Source: Flavobacteriales bacterium (GTDB taxonomy: Bacteria > Bacteroidota > Bacteroidia > Flavobacteriales_D > Sanyastnellaceae). From it: a stretch of 49,593 bases of DNA. The translations under genes and the position numbers were made by a program. Within the stretch, counting starts at the first letter, position 1, and the number at the start of each line of letters is the position of its first letter. The notes under the pieces were generated by a model that was not told where the DNA came from, did not search any database, and saw nothing but the letters and a program-made list of their open reading frames with translations. The stretch is from NCBI GenBank assembly GCA_002683345.1, contig NYSX01000040.1, positions 1 through 49,593 of the forward strand, read 5' to 3'. Shown one piece after another: positions 36,131 to 44,229 of this stretch.

Positions 36131-37364
36131 CCGCGACGCGTGGTTGGAAGTGGCCCACAATGTGCTGGCCCACCCCTTGCGCACAACCCTCACGGGCGTC
36201 AGCGTGGCCCTTGGCATCTTCATCCTCGTGGTCATGCAGGGCCTGGGCTATGGCTTGCAGCACGGCGTGGAAGGCCAGTTTGCGGACGATGCGGTCAACA
36301 GCATTTCGGTGGAAGGGGGGCGAACCCAAATCGCCTACCGTGGCAACCAAAGCAACCGCCCCGTGCGATTGACCAATGAGGACTTGCCAGGCATCGCAAG
36401 CCAAGCCGACACGATCCCGGCCTTTTCCCGGCGCATACGCTTGTGGGGTGCAGAAATCGTGTGGGAGAACCCAGAGGGAGAAAACAAGGGGGGCAGTTTT
36501 GGTGTCCGAGGTGTGGACCCTGCCCACATTGAGCTCGAGCCATCGGTCCTGCTCTCCGGGCGTTACATCAACGAACGGGACGTAAGCGACTCGCGGAAAG
36601 TGGCTGTCGTAGGCCCCAACATCGTGCGCGATCTCTTTGGGAAAACAGATCCCATTGGGGCGTTCATCCGCATCAATGCGGTGTTGTTTCAGGTGGTGGG
36701 CACGTTTGAGGACCCAGGCTCACGCTGGGAAAACCGGGTGGCCTACATCCCATTTTCCACGGCACAGCAACTGTACCGCACAGAAGGATGGGTGGACCAA
36801 ATCTTCTACAGCACAGGAGACATGGAAACGGAAGCCACCGTCGCCCAAAGCGGCCGCATGCTTTCGTGGTTGAAAGACGTCAAAGCGGTTCATCCTGAGG
36901 ACAGCCGGGGGGTTCGTGTCGACAACAACAACGAAGAATACGCCATGTATGCTTCCATCTTTGAAGGCATTCGCCTGTTCATTTGGGGCATTGGGTTGAT
37001 GACGCTCCTTGCCGGTGCTGTGGGCGTGGCAAACATCCTCGCCATTGGCGTCAAAGAGCGCACCAAAGAAATCGGAGTGCGCAAGGCCCTTGGGGCGACC
37101 AACGGCAGCATTGTGAGTCTGGTGGTCATGGAATCGACCGTGCTCATGCTTGTCAGTGGCAGCCTGGGTTTGATGTTGGCGGTCGGTTTGCTCTCCGTGG
37201 TGGCCCCGATGGCCGACCATGAATATTTCCAAAATCCTCAGGTGGATCACCGCATTGCCCTTTTTGCACTGGGCGTGCTGGTGCTCACGGGACTTGCCAG
37301 TGGCCTTGGGCCTGCATTGCGAGCAGTGGCCATCCGACCTGTCGAAGCATTGCGTGACGAATGA
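36123..37364 (+). CDS. MacB-type ABC permease 1
   Basis: 413-aa inner-membrane permease with the MacB topology: one N-terminal helix (LAHPLRTTLTGVSVALGIFILVVMQGL region, about 16-42), a large periplasmic MacB_PCD domain (GVDPAHIELEPSVLLSGRYI, DVSDSRKVAVVGPNIV), and a C-terminal FtsX domain with three helices (IRLFIWGIGLMTLLAGAVGVANIL, KERTKEIGVRKALGAT, ending LRAVAIRPVEALRDE). The ATG at 36123 overlaps the end of the ATPase gene; ATG 36099 would start within it. It pairs with permease 2 to form a heterodimer. Confidence 0.92.
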   Translation: MFDRDAWLEVAHNVLAHPLRTTLTGVSVALGIFILVVMQGLGYGLQHGVEGQFADDAVNSISVEGGRTQIAYRGNQSNRPVRLTNEDLPGIASQADTIPAFSRRIRLWGAEIVWENPEGENKGGSFGVRGVDPAHIELEPSVLLSGRYINERDVSDSRKVAVVGPNIVRDLFGKTDPIGAFIRINAVLFQVVGTFEDPGSRWENRVAYIPFSTAQQLYRTEGWVDQIFYSTGDMETEATVAQSGRMLSWLKDVKAVHPEDSRGVRVDNNNEEYAMYASIFEGIRLFIWGIGLMTLLAGAVGVANILAIGVKERTKEIGVRKALGATNGSIVSLVVMESTVLMLVSGSLGLMLAVGLLSVVAPMADHEYFQNPQVDHRIALFALGVLVLTGLASGLGPALRAVAIRPVEALRDE

Positions 37365-38623
37365 GGTGGTGGGAACGCGATCCGTGGATTGAACTTGCGC
37401 AGGTGCTCTTGCGCAATCCCTTTCGCACGTTCCTGAGTTCGCTCGGCGTGGGGTGGGGGTTGTTCATGATTTTGATCACCGTAGGTGCGTCCAACGGCTT
37501 GGAAGAAGGGGTCAAGTCCGACATGGGCAACCGCGTGAAAAACAGCGCTTTTCTGTGGGGCGAGTCGACCACCCTGCCTTACAAGGGCTACCCCCGGGGT
37601 CGATGGATTGAACTCACAAGCCCCGACGTGGAATACCTCGTGGAGAATGCCACCACGCTTGACGCCGTGGCGCCTCGAAACCAGCTCGGCGGTTGGCGCA
37701 GAGGGAACAACGTGACGCACGGGCTGAAAACGGCAGCATGTGGCGTGTACGGCGACATGCCGATCTACAAGGACATCGATCCCATCCTCATCACCGAGGG
37801 ACGGTACATCAACCAGCGCGACCTCGACGACCGACGCAAAGTGGCCGTCATTGGAAAGCGGGTGAGGCAGCTGCTTTTTGACCGGGAGGAACAGGTCCTT
37901 GGCAGCCACATCCAAATCCAAGGCGTGACGTTCACCGTGGTGGGCGTGTACAAGAGCCAGCAAACGGGCGAAGATGCGGAGGAGGCCGAGAACAGCATTT
38001 TCACGCCCTACACCACCTTCAACCACGCGTTCCACATGGGCGACAGGGTGGGGTGGTTGAGCCTGCTCATCAAAGAAGACGTGCCTGGGGACACTGCGGT
38101 GGCGGAGGTGCTCCGTCTTTTGAAAGCCCAAAAAAGCGTCCACCCCGACGATCCACGCGGGTTTGACCATTGGAGCATGGCCGAGATGCACGAAGAAATG
38201 TCGACGGTATTCGGCGCCTTTCGCTGGGTGTCGTTTGTGTTTGGCGGGCTTGCGCTCTTTGCGGGCGTCATCGGCATCATGAACATCATGCTCATCACCA
38301 TCAAGGAGCGTACCCGTGAGTTGGGGGTGCGTCGTGCACTGGGCGCCACACCGGCGAACATCGTCGTTCAAATCATGGTGGAAACGTTGACGCTCACCGT
38401 GCTCGCCGGATTGATCGGCGGCATCCTGGGCGTGTTTGCACTCGAAGCCTTGGACGCCTACCTCATCAGTGCCGAAGACAACGGCATTTTCCGCCATCCC
38501 CACGTCACACTTGATGTGCTGGTCACGGCACTGACAACCATGACCATCCTCGGTGCGTTCGCAGGTGTGTTGCCGGCACTGCGCGCGTTGCGTGTTCAAC
38601 CTGTGGAAGCCCTTCGAACCTAA
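37361..38623 (+). CDS. MacB-type ABC permease 2
   Basis: 420-aa second permease with the same architecture: N-terminal helix (NPFRTFLSSLGVGWGLFMILITVGASNG, about 19-46), periplasmic domain (VYGDMPIYKDIDPILITEG, VAVIGKRVRQLLF), FtsX domain (VFGGLALFAGVIGIMNIMLITIKERTREL, GVRRALGATPANI, closing PALRALRVQPVEALRT). It starts with an ATGA overlap on permease 1. Two distinct permeases suggest a heterodimeric exporter. Confidence 0.92.
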   Translation: MRWWERDPWIELAQVLLRNPFRTFLSSLGVGWGLFMILITVGASNGLEEGVKSDMGNRVKNSAFLWGESTTLPYKGYPRGRWIELTSPDVEYLVENATTLDAVAPRNQLGGWRRGNNVTHGLKTAACGVYGDMPIYKDIDPILITEGRYINQRDLDDRRKVAVIGKRVRQLLFDREEQVLGSHIQIQGVTFTVVGVYKSQQTGEDAEEAENSIFTPYTTFNHAFHMGDRVGWLSLLIKEDVPGDTAVAEVLRLLKAQKSVHPDDPRGFDHWSMAEMHEEMSTVFGAFRWVSFVFGGLALFAGVIGIMNIMLITIKERTRELGVRRALGATPANIVVQIMVETLTLTVLAGLIGGILGVFALEALDAYLISAEDNGIFRHPHVTLDVLVTALTTMTILGAFAGVLPALRALRVQPVEALRT

Positions 38624-38645
38624 TTTGACCTCAGAATCTCAAGTC

Positions 38646-39752
38646 ATGAAAAACGGAAAACTTGTTGCCCTCCTGATTGGCGTTTTGCTCGTGTTGGCGG
38701 GCACGGTGTACACGGTCAAGCATCTGCGCGACCAGGAACAACAGGCCGAAGCAACCTACGGCACGGAAACGCCGCGGGTGGCGGACATCGTCCTGAAGAC
38801 GATCGCTTCGGGCAGCGTCCAGCCACGTCAAGAGATCCTCATCAAGCCACAGGTGTCAGGCATTGTGCGACGGGTGCTCGTGGAAGCGGGGGATGCCGTG
38901 GAGGCAGGCGACGTGCTTGCCGAGGTCATGATCGTGCCGGACGTGGCGGCGTTGAGCAACGCGGAGTCGCGTTTGGCCAGGGCGCAGATCACCTTGGATG
39001 ACGCGCAGCTGAACCACGACCGAAACGCCGACCTGTTGGCCCGCGGTGTGCTCGCTCCCGCCGAGGCACAACGCACAGAGCTTGCCCTCAAGCAAGCCCG
39101 CGAGGAGCTCTACGCGGCCGAGGACAACCTTCGCATTGTGCAAGAAGGCGTGACGGCCCGCGGCGGAGGCAACGCATCCAACACCCTCGTGAAAGCCACG
39201 GTGTCCGGGATGGTGCTCGAGGTGCCCATCAAGAAAGGCAACAGCGTCATTGAGGCCAACAACTTCAACGAGGGAACCACCATCGCGTCGGTGGCGGACA
39301 TGGCGGATTTGCAATTCGTGGGCAAAATCGACGAGAGCGAGGTGGAGAAGCTTCACGAGGGGATGCCCATTCGTTTGACCGTTGGCGCCATTGAAGGAAG
39401 CCAAATCCCTGCCACCCTCGAGCACATCGCACCCAAGGGTGTGGCGGAAGGAGGTGCCATCCAATTTGAAATCAAAGCCGCGGTGATTCTCGAAGAGGGA
39501 CAATTCCTTCGTGCGGGTTATTCTGCCACCGCCATTGTGGTGTTGGACGAGCGCAAGCAAGTGTTGGCGGTCAGTGAACGCCTCATTCAGTACGACGGGG
39601 ACCAGCCGTTTGTGGATGTGCTGGTGGGAGAGAACACCTACGAGCGGAGAGATTTGAAGGTGGGATTGAGTGACGGATTGATCACAGAGGTCTTGGAAGG
39701 GGTCGAAGCGCAGGAGGCCATCAAAATCTGGAATCAGCCGCGCTACGAATGA
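38646..39752 (+). CDS. HlyD/MacA-type periplasmic adaptor
   Basis: 368-aa membrane-fusion protein with one N-terminal anchor helix (LVALLIGVLLVLAGTVYTV, about 6-24). Order: lipoyl half (IASGSVQPRQEILIKPQVSG), a coiled-coil hairpin (about 95-160: SNAESRLARAQITLDDAQL to EDNLRIVQEG), the second lipoyl half (LVKATVSGMVLEVPIKKGN), a beta-barrel (LQFVGKIDESEVEKLHEGM) and a membrane-proximal domain. It links the permeases to an outer-membrane channel (not encoded in this window). It starts 22 bases after permease 2; no SD is visible. Confidence 0.93.
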   Translation: MKNGKLVALLIGVLLVLAGTVYTVKHLRDQEQQAEATYGTETPRVADIVLKTIASGSVQPRQEILIKPQVSGIVRRVLVEAGDAVEAGDVLAEVMIVPDVAALSNAESRLARAQITLDDAQLNHDRNADLLARGVLAPAEAQRTELALKQAREELYAAEDNLRIVQEGVTARGGGNASNTLVKATVSGMVLEVPIKKGNSVIEANNFNEGTTIASVADMADLQFVGKIDESEVEKLHEGMPIRLTVGAIEGSQIPATLEHIAPKGVAEGGAIQFEIKAAVILEEGQFLRAGYSATAIVVLDERKQVLAVSERLIQYDGDQPFVDVLVGENTYERRDLKVGLSDGLITEVLEGVEAQEAIKIWNQPRYE

Positions 39753-40273
39753 GTTTTTCCGAGGCCAAGCTTCGCACAGGATTGCCCGCCACAGAGGCCA
39801 AGGCCTTTGCCGCGGAAACCACGCGTCACCCCGAATGGGTGCACGACTTGATTCGCATTTCTGCCCATCCGGAAGGAGGGACTGTGCCTCGAAAGGCCGC
39901 GTGGGTGTTGCGTCATGCTGCGCTCAAAGACCCTTCCTGCGTGGCGGGTCAGGCGCGGGCCATGCTAAATGCGGTTGACTCCTGCCAAGACACCAGTGTC
40001 CATCGAGAAGTGCTCAAGGCGTTGCTTGAAGTTCCGAAGGAGGAGCTGCACACCATGGGGGAAGAACTGTACGACCTCGGCTTGGGGTTGTGTGCCGACC
40101 CTTCGTTGCCCGTGGCCATGGTGCACGTGGGCGTGATGCTTCTTCACGCCAGTGGCCAGACGCTGGGAGAGGAAGTGGCCTTGGTGTGGCGAGAACGCGG
40201 GGCACAGGCGGAGACGGCACCGCTGGCACGCTTTCTGTCCAAGCAGCTTGCGGCGATGCGTTCCCGTCGTTAA
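39749..40273 (+). CDS. HEAT-like helical protein coupled to ABC exporter
   Basis: 174-aa alpha-helical soluble protein with no signal peptide. Repeating helices with KAAWVLRHAALKDP, SVHREVLKALLEVPK and DPSLPVAMVHVGVMLLHASG suggest an ARM/HEAT-like fold, but no family is recognised. The ATG overlaps the TGA of the adaptor gene (ATGA), so it is translationally coupled as the fifth gene of the operon. A cytosolic partner or regulator of the transporter is possible; this is only positional inference. Confidence 0.65.
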   Translation: MSFSEAKLRTGLPATEAKAFAAETTRHPEWVHDLIRISAHPEGGTVPRKAAWVLRHAALKDPSCVAGQARAMLNAVDSCQDTSVHREVLKALLEVPKEELHTMGEELYDLGLGLCADPSLPVAMVHVGVMLLHASGQTLGEEVALVWRERGAQAETAPLARFLSKQLAAMRSRR

Positions 40274-40286
40274 GCCCGACTGAAAA

Positions 40287-41756
40287 TCAGGAGCCCTGCG
40301 GCTTGGGGCCGCGGAATTTGGGCTTCTTTTTCCACCGGCGGTTGCCGCTGGGACGTCCTTGTTGCGGTCCTTCTCCTTGAGGTCGACCCTCGCGGTTGGG
40401 ACGGCCTTCGCGCTTGGGTCGTCCGTCTTGGTTGGGGCGTGCTTCGCGATGGCCTTCCTGGCGTGAACTGTTCTTCTGCCCGGAACGTCGGTTGGAGGGT
40501 TGTCCTTGCCCCCCGCGCTTGCGTTGCCCCCCGCGGCCTTTTCGTGAGGGTTGTTTGCCGCCTTGGACGTCGCCCTCTTTGGGCACCTTGTGGGTCTTGG
40601 AATCGGCTTTGATTTCAGGCAGATCTAAATGCCATTGGTGGCCCTTCTCCAAAGGGATGTCGCGCTTGATGAGTCGGACAATGTCGCGCATGTGATTGCG
40701 CTCGTCGCCCTCGTTGACCATGGAAATGGCTACGCCTTCGCGTCCAGCACGTCCGGTGCGGCCAATCCGGTGCACGTACGTTTCACTGATGTTGGGGATC
40801 TCAAAGTTGATGACGTGACTCACGCCTTCGACATCGATGCCGCGGGCCGCAATGTCTGTGGCCACGAGCACGCGAATCTTGCCTTTGCGGAAGGCGTTCA
40901 TCGCCTTTTCTCGTTGGGGCTGGCTTTTGTTGCCGTGGATGGCTTCGCCTCGGATGTCGTTCTTTTTCAAGTAACGCACCACCTTGTCTGCGCCGTATTT
41001 GGTGCGGGTGAACACCAGGGCGGTTTCCACTTCCGGTTGATTCAGCAACTGGACGAGGAGGTCACGCTTGGCGCCTTGGCTGACAAACATCATCCGCTGC
41101 TCGACCGTCTCCGCGGCACTGCTGACGCGGGCCACCTCCACACGGATGGGGTCAGTGAGGATGGTTTTCGACAGCTTGACAATGCTGTCAGGCATGGTGG
41201 CGCTGAAGAACAGGCTCTGTCGTTTCTCGGGGAGCATGGCAATCACGCGACGGATGTCGTGGATGAACCCCATGTCGAGCATGGTGTCCGCCTCGTCCAA
41301 GACCAAAAACTCAATCCATTCCAGCGACAACAGGCCTTGGTTGCACAGGTCGAGCAGGCGACCGGGCGTGGCCACAAGAACGTCGGCGCCCTTGCGGAGT
41401 TGGGCCACCTGCTTGTGCTGGCTCACCCCGCCAAAAATCAACGCCGTCCGCACTTTGACGTTTTTGGCGTAGGCCTTGACGTTGTCGTCGATTTGGGCGG
41501 CGAGCTCACGGGTGGGGGTCAAAACCAAGACCCGGGGCACAGCGCGGCCATGCATCATGTTGTGGGCGAGGTGGTGCACCAATGGGAGGGAGAACGCGGC
41601 GGTTTTGCCGGTACCTGTTTGGGCAATGCCCATCACATCACGGCCGTTGAGCACGTGAGGGATGGCTTGTTCTTGAATGGGGGTGGGTTGCTCGTAACCG
41701 AGCGGAATGAGGGCTTCGAGCACCTTCGGGTGCAGGCCCATGTCAGAAAACTTCAT
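40287..41756 (-). CDS. rhlE: DEAD-box RNA helicase RhlE-like
   Basis: 489-aa RNA helicase. Q-motif GYEQPTPIQEQAIP, motif I AQTGTGKT, Ia TPTRELAAQI, II DEAD in LVLDEADTMLDMGF, III SAT, then IV-VI with TDIAARGIDVEGV and HRIGRTGRAGREG. The C-terminal tail (about 395-489) is highly basic, with repeated RG-rich and GRPxREG units that probably bind RNA. Start ATG at 41756. A strong -7 element and a structured leader of about 140 bases precede it, unlike most genes here. Probably acts in ribosome assembly or cold adaptation. Confidence 0.93.
   Translation of the reverse strand: MKFSDMGLHPKVLEALIPLGYEQPTPIQEQAIPHVLNGRDVMGIAQTGTGKTAAFSLPLVHHLAHNMMHGRAVPRVLVLTPTRELAAQIDDNVKAYAKNVKVRTALIFGGVSQHKQVAQLRKGADVLVATPGRLLDLCNQGLLSLEWIEFLVLDEADTMLDMGFIHDIRRVIAMLPEKRQSLFFSATMPDSIVKLSKTILTDPIRVEVARVSSAAETVEQRMMFVSQGAKRDLLVQLLNQPEVETALVFTRTKYGADKVVRYLKKNDIRGEAIHGNKSQPQREKAMNAFRKGKIRVLVATDIAARGIDVEGVSHVINFEIPNISETYVHRIGRTGRAGREGVAISMVNEGDERNHMRDIVRLIKRDIPLEKGHQWHLDLPEIKADSKTHKVPKEGDVQGGKQPSRKGRGGQRKRGGQGQPSNRRSGQKNSSRQEGHREARPNQDGRPKREGRPNREGRPQGEGPQQGRPSGNRRWKKKPKFRGPKPQGS
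40320..40470 (-). repeat. Repetitive basic tail of the helicase
   Basis: Region encoding repeated Gly-Arg-Pro units (GRPKREGRPNREGRPQGEG-type) in the helicase tail. It is low complexity and may slip in length between strains; it is not a separate gene. Confidence 0.6.
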
Positions 41757-41871
41757 TGAAAATGGGTTCGCCACAAATCAAACACGCTGTGGCCTACGCA
41801 CCGGATCTGTCAAGCCTTCGTTCTGCCTCGTGCAAACTTCAAAGGGGGCGTGCCGATCTCGGTGAAACACG

Positions 41872-41893
41872 CACGTGGCATCGCAACCACGTG
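41872..41893 (-). other. Hairpin in the rhlE leader
   Basis: CACGTGG and CCACGTG form a perfect 7-bp stem with an 8-base loop just after the predicted transcription start. A second possible stem (GCGTG/CACGC) follows. A cold- or autoregulatory leader is possible, as known for some DEAD-box helicase mRNAs in other phyla. Confidence 0.5.
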
Positions 41894-41896
41894 AGA

Positions 41897-41904
41897 CAAA
41901 GATA
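41897..41904 (-). promoter_or_regulatory. -7 element TATCTTTG upstream of rhlE
   Basis: TATCTTTG on the minus strand is a full TAnnTTTG match, lying between the DUF5777 stop and rhlE and about 140 bases from the rhlE ATG. Confidence 0.6.
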
Positions 41905-41909
41905 CGGTT

Positions 41910-42788
41910 TCACGATTTGACCGTGAAGACGCGGCTCAGGTTGAACCCAAAATACAGGTCGCCGTTGGCCCAGCTTCCGGCGGGTTCTGCGAGGAAAGAG
42001 CGTTCGAACATGCCACGCGCATTGGTGATGTGCAGTTGGAACACGTGGCCTCCTGTCTCAATGTCCACGCCGAGAGAGAGGCTGGGAGAAAAGGCATCGC
42101 CGAAGGACTCCGTCAAAAAGTGGTGGTATTCGCCATTGACGCTGAACCGCGGTCCGAGTTTGCACCGTCCACCCACGCCGAGCAACGCCAAATCGTGGGC
42201 CTCGCCACTTTCTTGCACAAAGTTTCGGTGCACAAAGGAGGGGACGAGGGCCAAGCTCCACCGCTCACTCATTTTGCGCGCCACGACCGCCTGATGGACG
42301 TAGCTCAACCTCCGGGTGAAGGGATAGGGCGTTTCCTCGGGCGCCACCCGGGTGCCGTTGGCCATGGCGACGCTGTACCATGTCACGCTCAACGGGAAGG
42401 CTTCAGGGCCTGTTTTCTGGCGTAGAAGCCGTGCTTTGACATTGGCCTCGTAGGTTTTTTGGTAGGTATTGCGCGCCACCCCGACCGCCAAGCCGTCCGT
42501 GAGGCCATAGTCAAAGGCCATGCGCATTTGGGCATTGTCCAATCCCCACAAGTCGTACGCGCCGGAGCTCAAGGTGCCAAAGCGGTGTGCGATGACAAAG
42601 TGCAGGACGCCCTCGGCGGGGGTCTCGTTGCTCTGCACGTTGACGATGCGGGTGTCCTTAAAGGTGGCGCGAACCGGAAGCGTGGGTTCCTCGGTCACGG
42701 CATTCAATTCGTCCAGCAGGCCTTGGGCATGCAAGGCGCTTGAGCCGATCCAGACGAGGCCAAAGAGCCACCAAGTCAGGCGCGTCAT
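41910..42788 (-). CDS. DUF5777 family outer-membrane beta-barrel
   Basis: 292-aa exported protein; the signal peptide is MTRLTWWLFGLVWIGSSALHAQ. The mature part alternates hydrophobic strands with the pattern of DUF5777 proteins: GVLHFVIAHRFGTLSSGAYDLWGLDNAQMRM, GLAVGVARNTYQKTYE, SYVHQAVVARKMSERWSLALVPSFVHRN and a C-terminal strand (GDLYFGFNLSRVF). It is probably an outer-membrane barrel. The ATG overlaps the YceI stop (ATGA), so it is the third gene of a coupled operon with cytochrome c and YceI. Function unknown. Confidence 0.8.
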   Translation of the reverse strand: MTRLTWWLFGLVWIGSSALHAQGLLDELNAVTEEPTLPVRATFKDTRIVNVQSNETPAEGVLHFVIAHRFGTLSSGAYDLWGLDNAQMRMAFDYGLTDGLAVGVARNTYQKTYEANVKARLLRQKTGPEAFPLSVTWYSVAMANGTRVAPEETPYPFTRRLSYVHQAVVARKMSERWSLALVPSFVHRNFVQESGEAHDLALLGVGGRCKLGPRFSVNGEYHHFLTESFGDAFSPSLSLGVDIETGGHVFQLHITNARGMFERSFLAEPAGSWANGDLYFGFNLSRVFTVKS

Positions 42789-43348
42789 CGCGGCATCAAT
42801 TGGGCCTCGACATCGATGGCGATGACGGGGGAGATGTTGTCTTTGACCACCGCGGGAATGACGATGTTGTGGTCGGCCAAGGTCACTTCGAAGTTGGCCT
42901 GGAGATTCCAGGCGCCGTCCATCCACTGCATTGTGCCTTCGATCCGTTGGGGTTGGGTTACTCCGTGGATGTCGAACTCTCCTTCGGCCACGACGTCGTG
43001 TCGCATGCCATCGTTGGGGATGTTCTCCCACGACGCGATGCTTCCCTGAAACGTCGCCTTGGGGTGGGTTTCTGACTCCACGTAGCTCTCGTTGAAATGC
43101 TCTTCCATCAGGGCTTTTTCAAAGTGAAAAGCGCGCATTTGGACTTGAAAGACAAAGTCGCCTGTGGATGCGTCAAGCAGCCCGCTCATCTGCCGGTTGT
43201 CGGCTTCAATGTCCTCGATGGGGGTCGAGGAGAAAAAGTGCACATGCCCTTCGCGCGTCATGAATTGTTGCGCACCTGCATCGGGAGCGAATCCCATCAT
43301 CAGAAGGGCGAGCAAGGAGCCAAAAAGGGGAGTCTTCATGAGGTTCAT
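42785..43348 (-). CDS. YceI-like periplasmic protein
   Basis: 187-aa exported lipid-binding-fold protein. The signal peptide is about 27 aa (MNLMKTPLFGSLLALLMMGFAP then DAGAQ). The mature part shows the YceI layout: EGHVHFFSSTPIEDIEADN, DASTGDFVFQVQMRAFHF, HFNESYVESETHPKATF, and EFDIHGVTQPQRIEGTM. YceI proteins bind isoprenoid or fatty-acid chains. The start is set by the 4-base gap to the cytochrome c stop; an in-frame ATG at 43339 is an alternative. Confidence 0.88.
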   Translation of the reverse strand: MNLMKTPLFGSLLALLMMGFAPDAGAQQFMTREGHVHFFSSTPIEDIEADNRQMSGLLDASTGDFVFQVQMRAFHFEKALMEEHFNESYVESETHPKATFQGSIASWENIPNDGMRHDVVAEGEFDIHGVTQPQRIEGTMQWMDGAWNLQANFEVTLADHNIVIPAVVKDNISPVIAIDVEAQLMPR

Positions 43349-43352
43349 GGGG

Positions 43353-43754
43353 TCAATTGTTGAGAGCGCCTTCCAAAGCCCAAAACTCGAACAACGCGAT
43401 GTCACATGCCGGCAAGGGATTCCCATTCAGGGGCATCATTCGGATGTCGGTTTGGGGCAAGTTGAGACGCTCAAGAAGGCTGCCTTCGAGCACGCTTTGC
43501 GCCACCGAAGCGTGGTTTTCCAAATTCAATCCCGCGCTGGGACTGCCGCCGCTGTGGCACCCATTGCAATGCACGTCGAGCAAGGGCAAAACGTCTCCTC
43601 CGAAGGACACGCCAGCGATGTCCCCACAAGGCAGGGGAGGCGGCGCCACTTCGTAGGTGCAGCCTTCCATGACAGCGATGCCCATGACGACAAGCAGCAC
43701 GGCAAGGATGCGGAATGCATGGAAATTGGGCGATTTGGTCGTATTTTCTGTCAT
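43353..43754 (-). CDS. Small c-type cytochrome lipoprotein
   Basis: 133-aa predicted lipoprotein; the signal ends in MEGC about 33 residues in. The mature domain carries one haem motif CNGCH followed by SGGSPSAGLNLENHASVAQSVLEG and MMPLNG, where the Met may be the distal ligand (the order of a planctomycete-type or class I cytochrome). Start ATG at 43754; a longer reading from 43814 lacks a signal. It heads the operon with YceI and DUF5777 and lies downstream of a strong dyad. Confidence 0.82.
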   Translation of the reverse strand: MTENTTKSPNFHAFRILAVLLVVMGIAVMEGCTYEVAPPPLPCGDIAGVSFGGDVLPLLDVHCNGCHSGGSPSAGLNLENHASVAQSVLEGSLLERLNLPQTDIRMMPLNGNPLPACDIALFEFWALEGALNN

Positions 43755-43774
43755 CGCGTTGTTGCAAGGAAAGA

Positions 43775-43800
43775 AGAACAATGTTCTAACACAAGAACAT
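43775..43800. promoter_or_regulatory. Inverted-repeat operator candidate upstream of cytochrome c operon
   Basis: Three half-sites in 26 bases: AGAACA (43775-43780), TGTTCT (43782-43787), AGAACA (43794-43799). The right pair extends to ATGTTCT-N6-AGAACAT, a perfect 7-bp inverted repeat. It lies 21 bases before the cytochrome c ATG and in the divergent region with the 109-aa gene, a natural position for a dimeric repressor or activator site. The regulator is unknown. Confidence 0.45.
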
Positions 43801-43871
43801 GTTTTTGAGTGCATTGGTTCTTTCCATGAGGCAACGCGAAAGAAAACGCCACGTCAAAAAAGGAGAGGACC

Positions 43872-44201
43872 ATGGAGGACAGCAACAAGAAATACGCCGC
43901 GTTTTTGACGCGTTTGCAAGAGGAATTGATGACGGCCGCAACCCAACATTCAGTGGCCTGGCGGTTCGGCAATTGGACCGCCCGTCAGCGCCTGTTGTTG
44001 GTTCACGAACGATTGTTGCGCGACGTTCGAAAGAACCTGCAGCGGCTCAACAACCACGTTTTGAAAGAGTCCCCCGAATTCAGGCGGGCCTTTGGCGCTG
44101 AATTCCAGCGCTGGGCCAATCAACTTCCTGATCCGGCCAAAGAGCAGTTGTCCCTTTTGAAGGAATACACAGAAGTGTTTGCCGAACCCAAGCGTCGGTG
44201 A
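43872..44201 (+). CDS. Small basic cytosolic protein, unknown
   Basis: 109-aa protein with no signal peptide and no recognised domain. It is helical, Arg/Gln-rich (LLLVHERLLRDVRKNLQRLN) and contains FRRAFGAEFQRWANQLP. Its ATG has one of the few Shine-Dalgarno-like stretches in the window, AAAGGAGAGG 5 bases upstream, which sets the start. It precedes the metalloprotease gene by 28 bases and could be co-transcribed, but no functional link is visible. Confidence 0.6.
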   Translation: MEDSNKKYAAFLTRLQEELMTAATQHSVAWRFGNWTARQRLLLVHERLLRDVRKNLQRLNNHVLKESPEFRRAFGAEFQRWANQLPDPAKEQLSLLKEYTEVFAEPKRR

Positions 44202-44229
44202 GGCCTTCTCAACCCAAAACCACTCCCGA

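Noticed and set aside
37247-38599. Long open minus-strand frame (450 codons) opposite ABC permease 2
   Set aside because: Antisense shadow of a clear FtsX-type permease; it is His/Arg-rich with no domain.
41757-41909. tRNA or small RNA gene in the rhlE leader region
   Set aside because: Hairpins are present but no cloverleaf, T-loop or CCA-end pattern could be built; a 5' leader explains it.
43775-43800. Dyad as a LexA-type SOS box
   Set aside because: The GAAC/GTTC spacing is 3 or 8 rather than 4, and the neighbouring genes are not DNA-repair genes.
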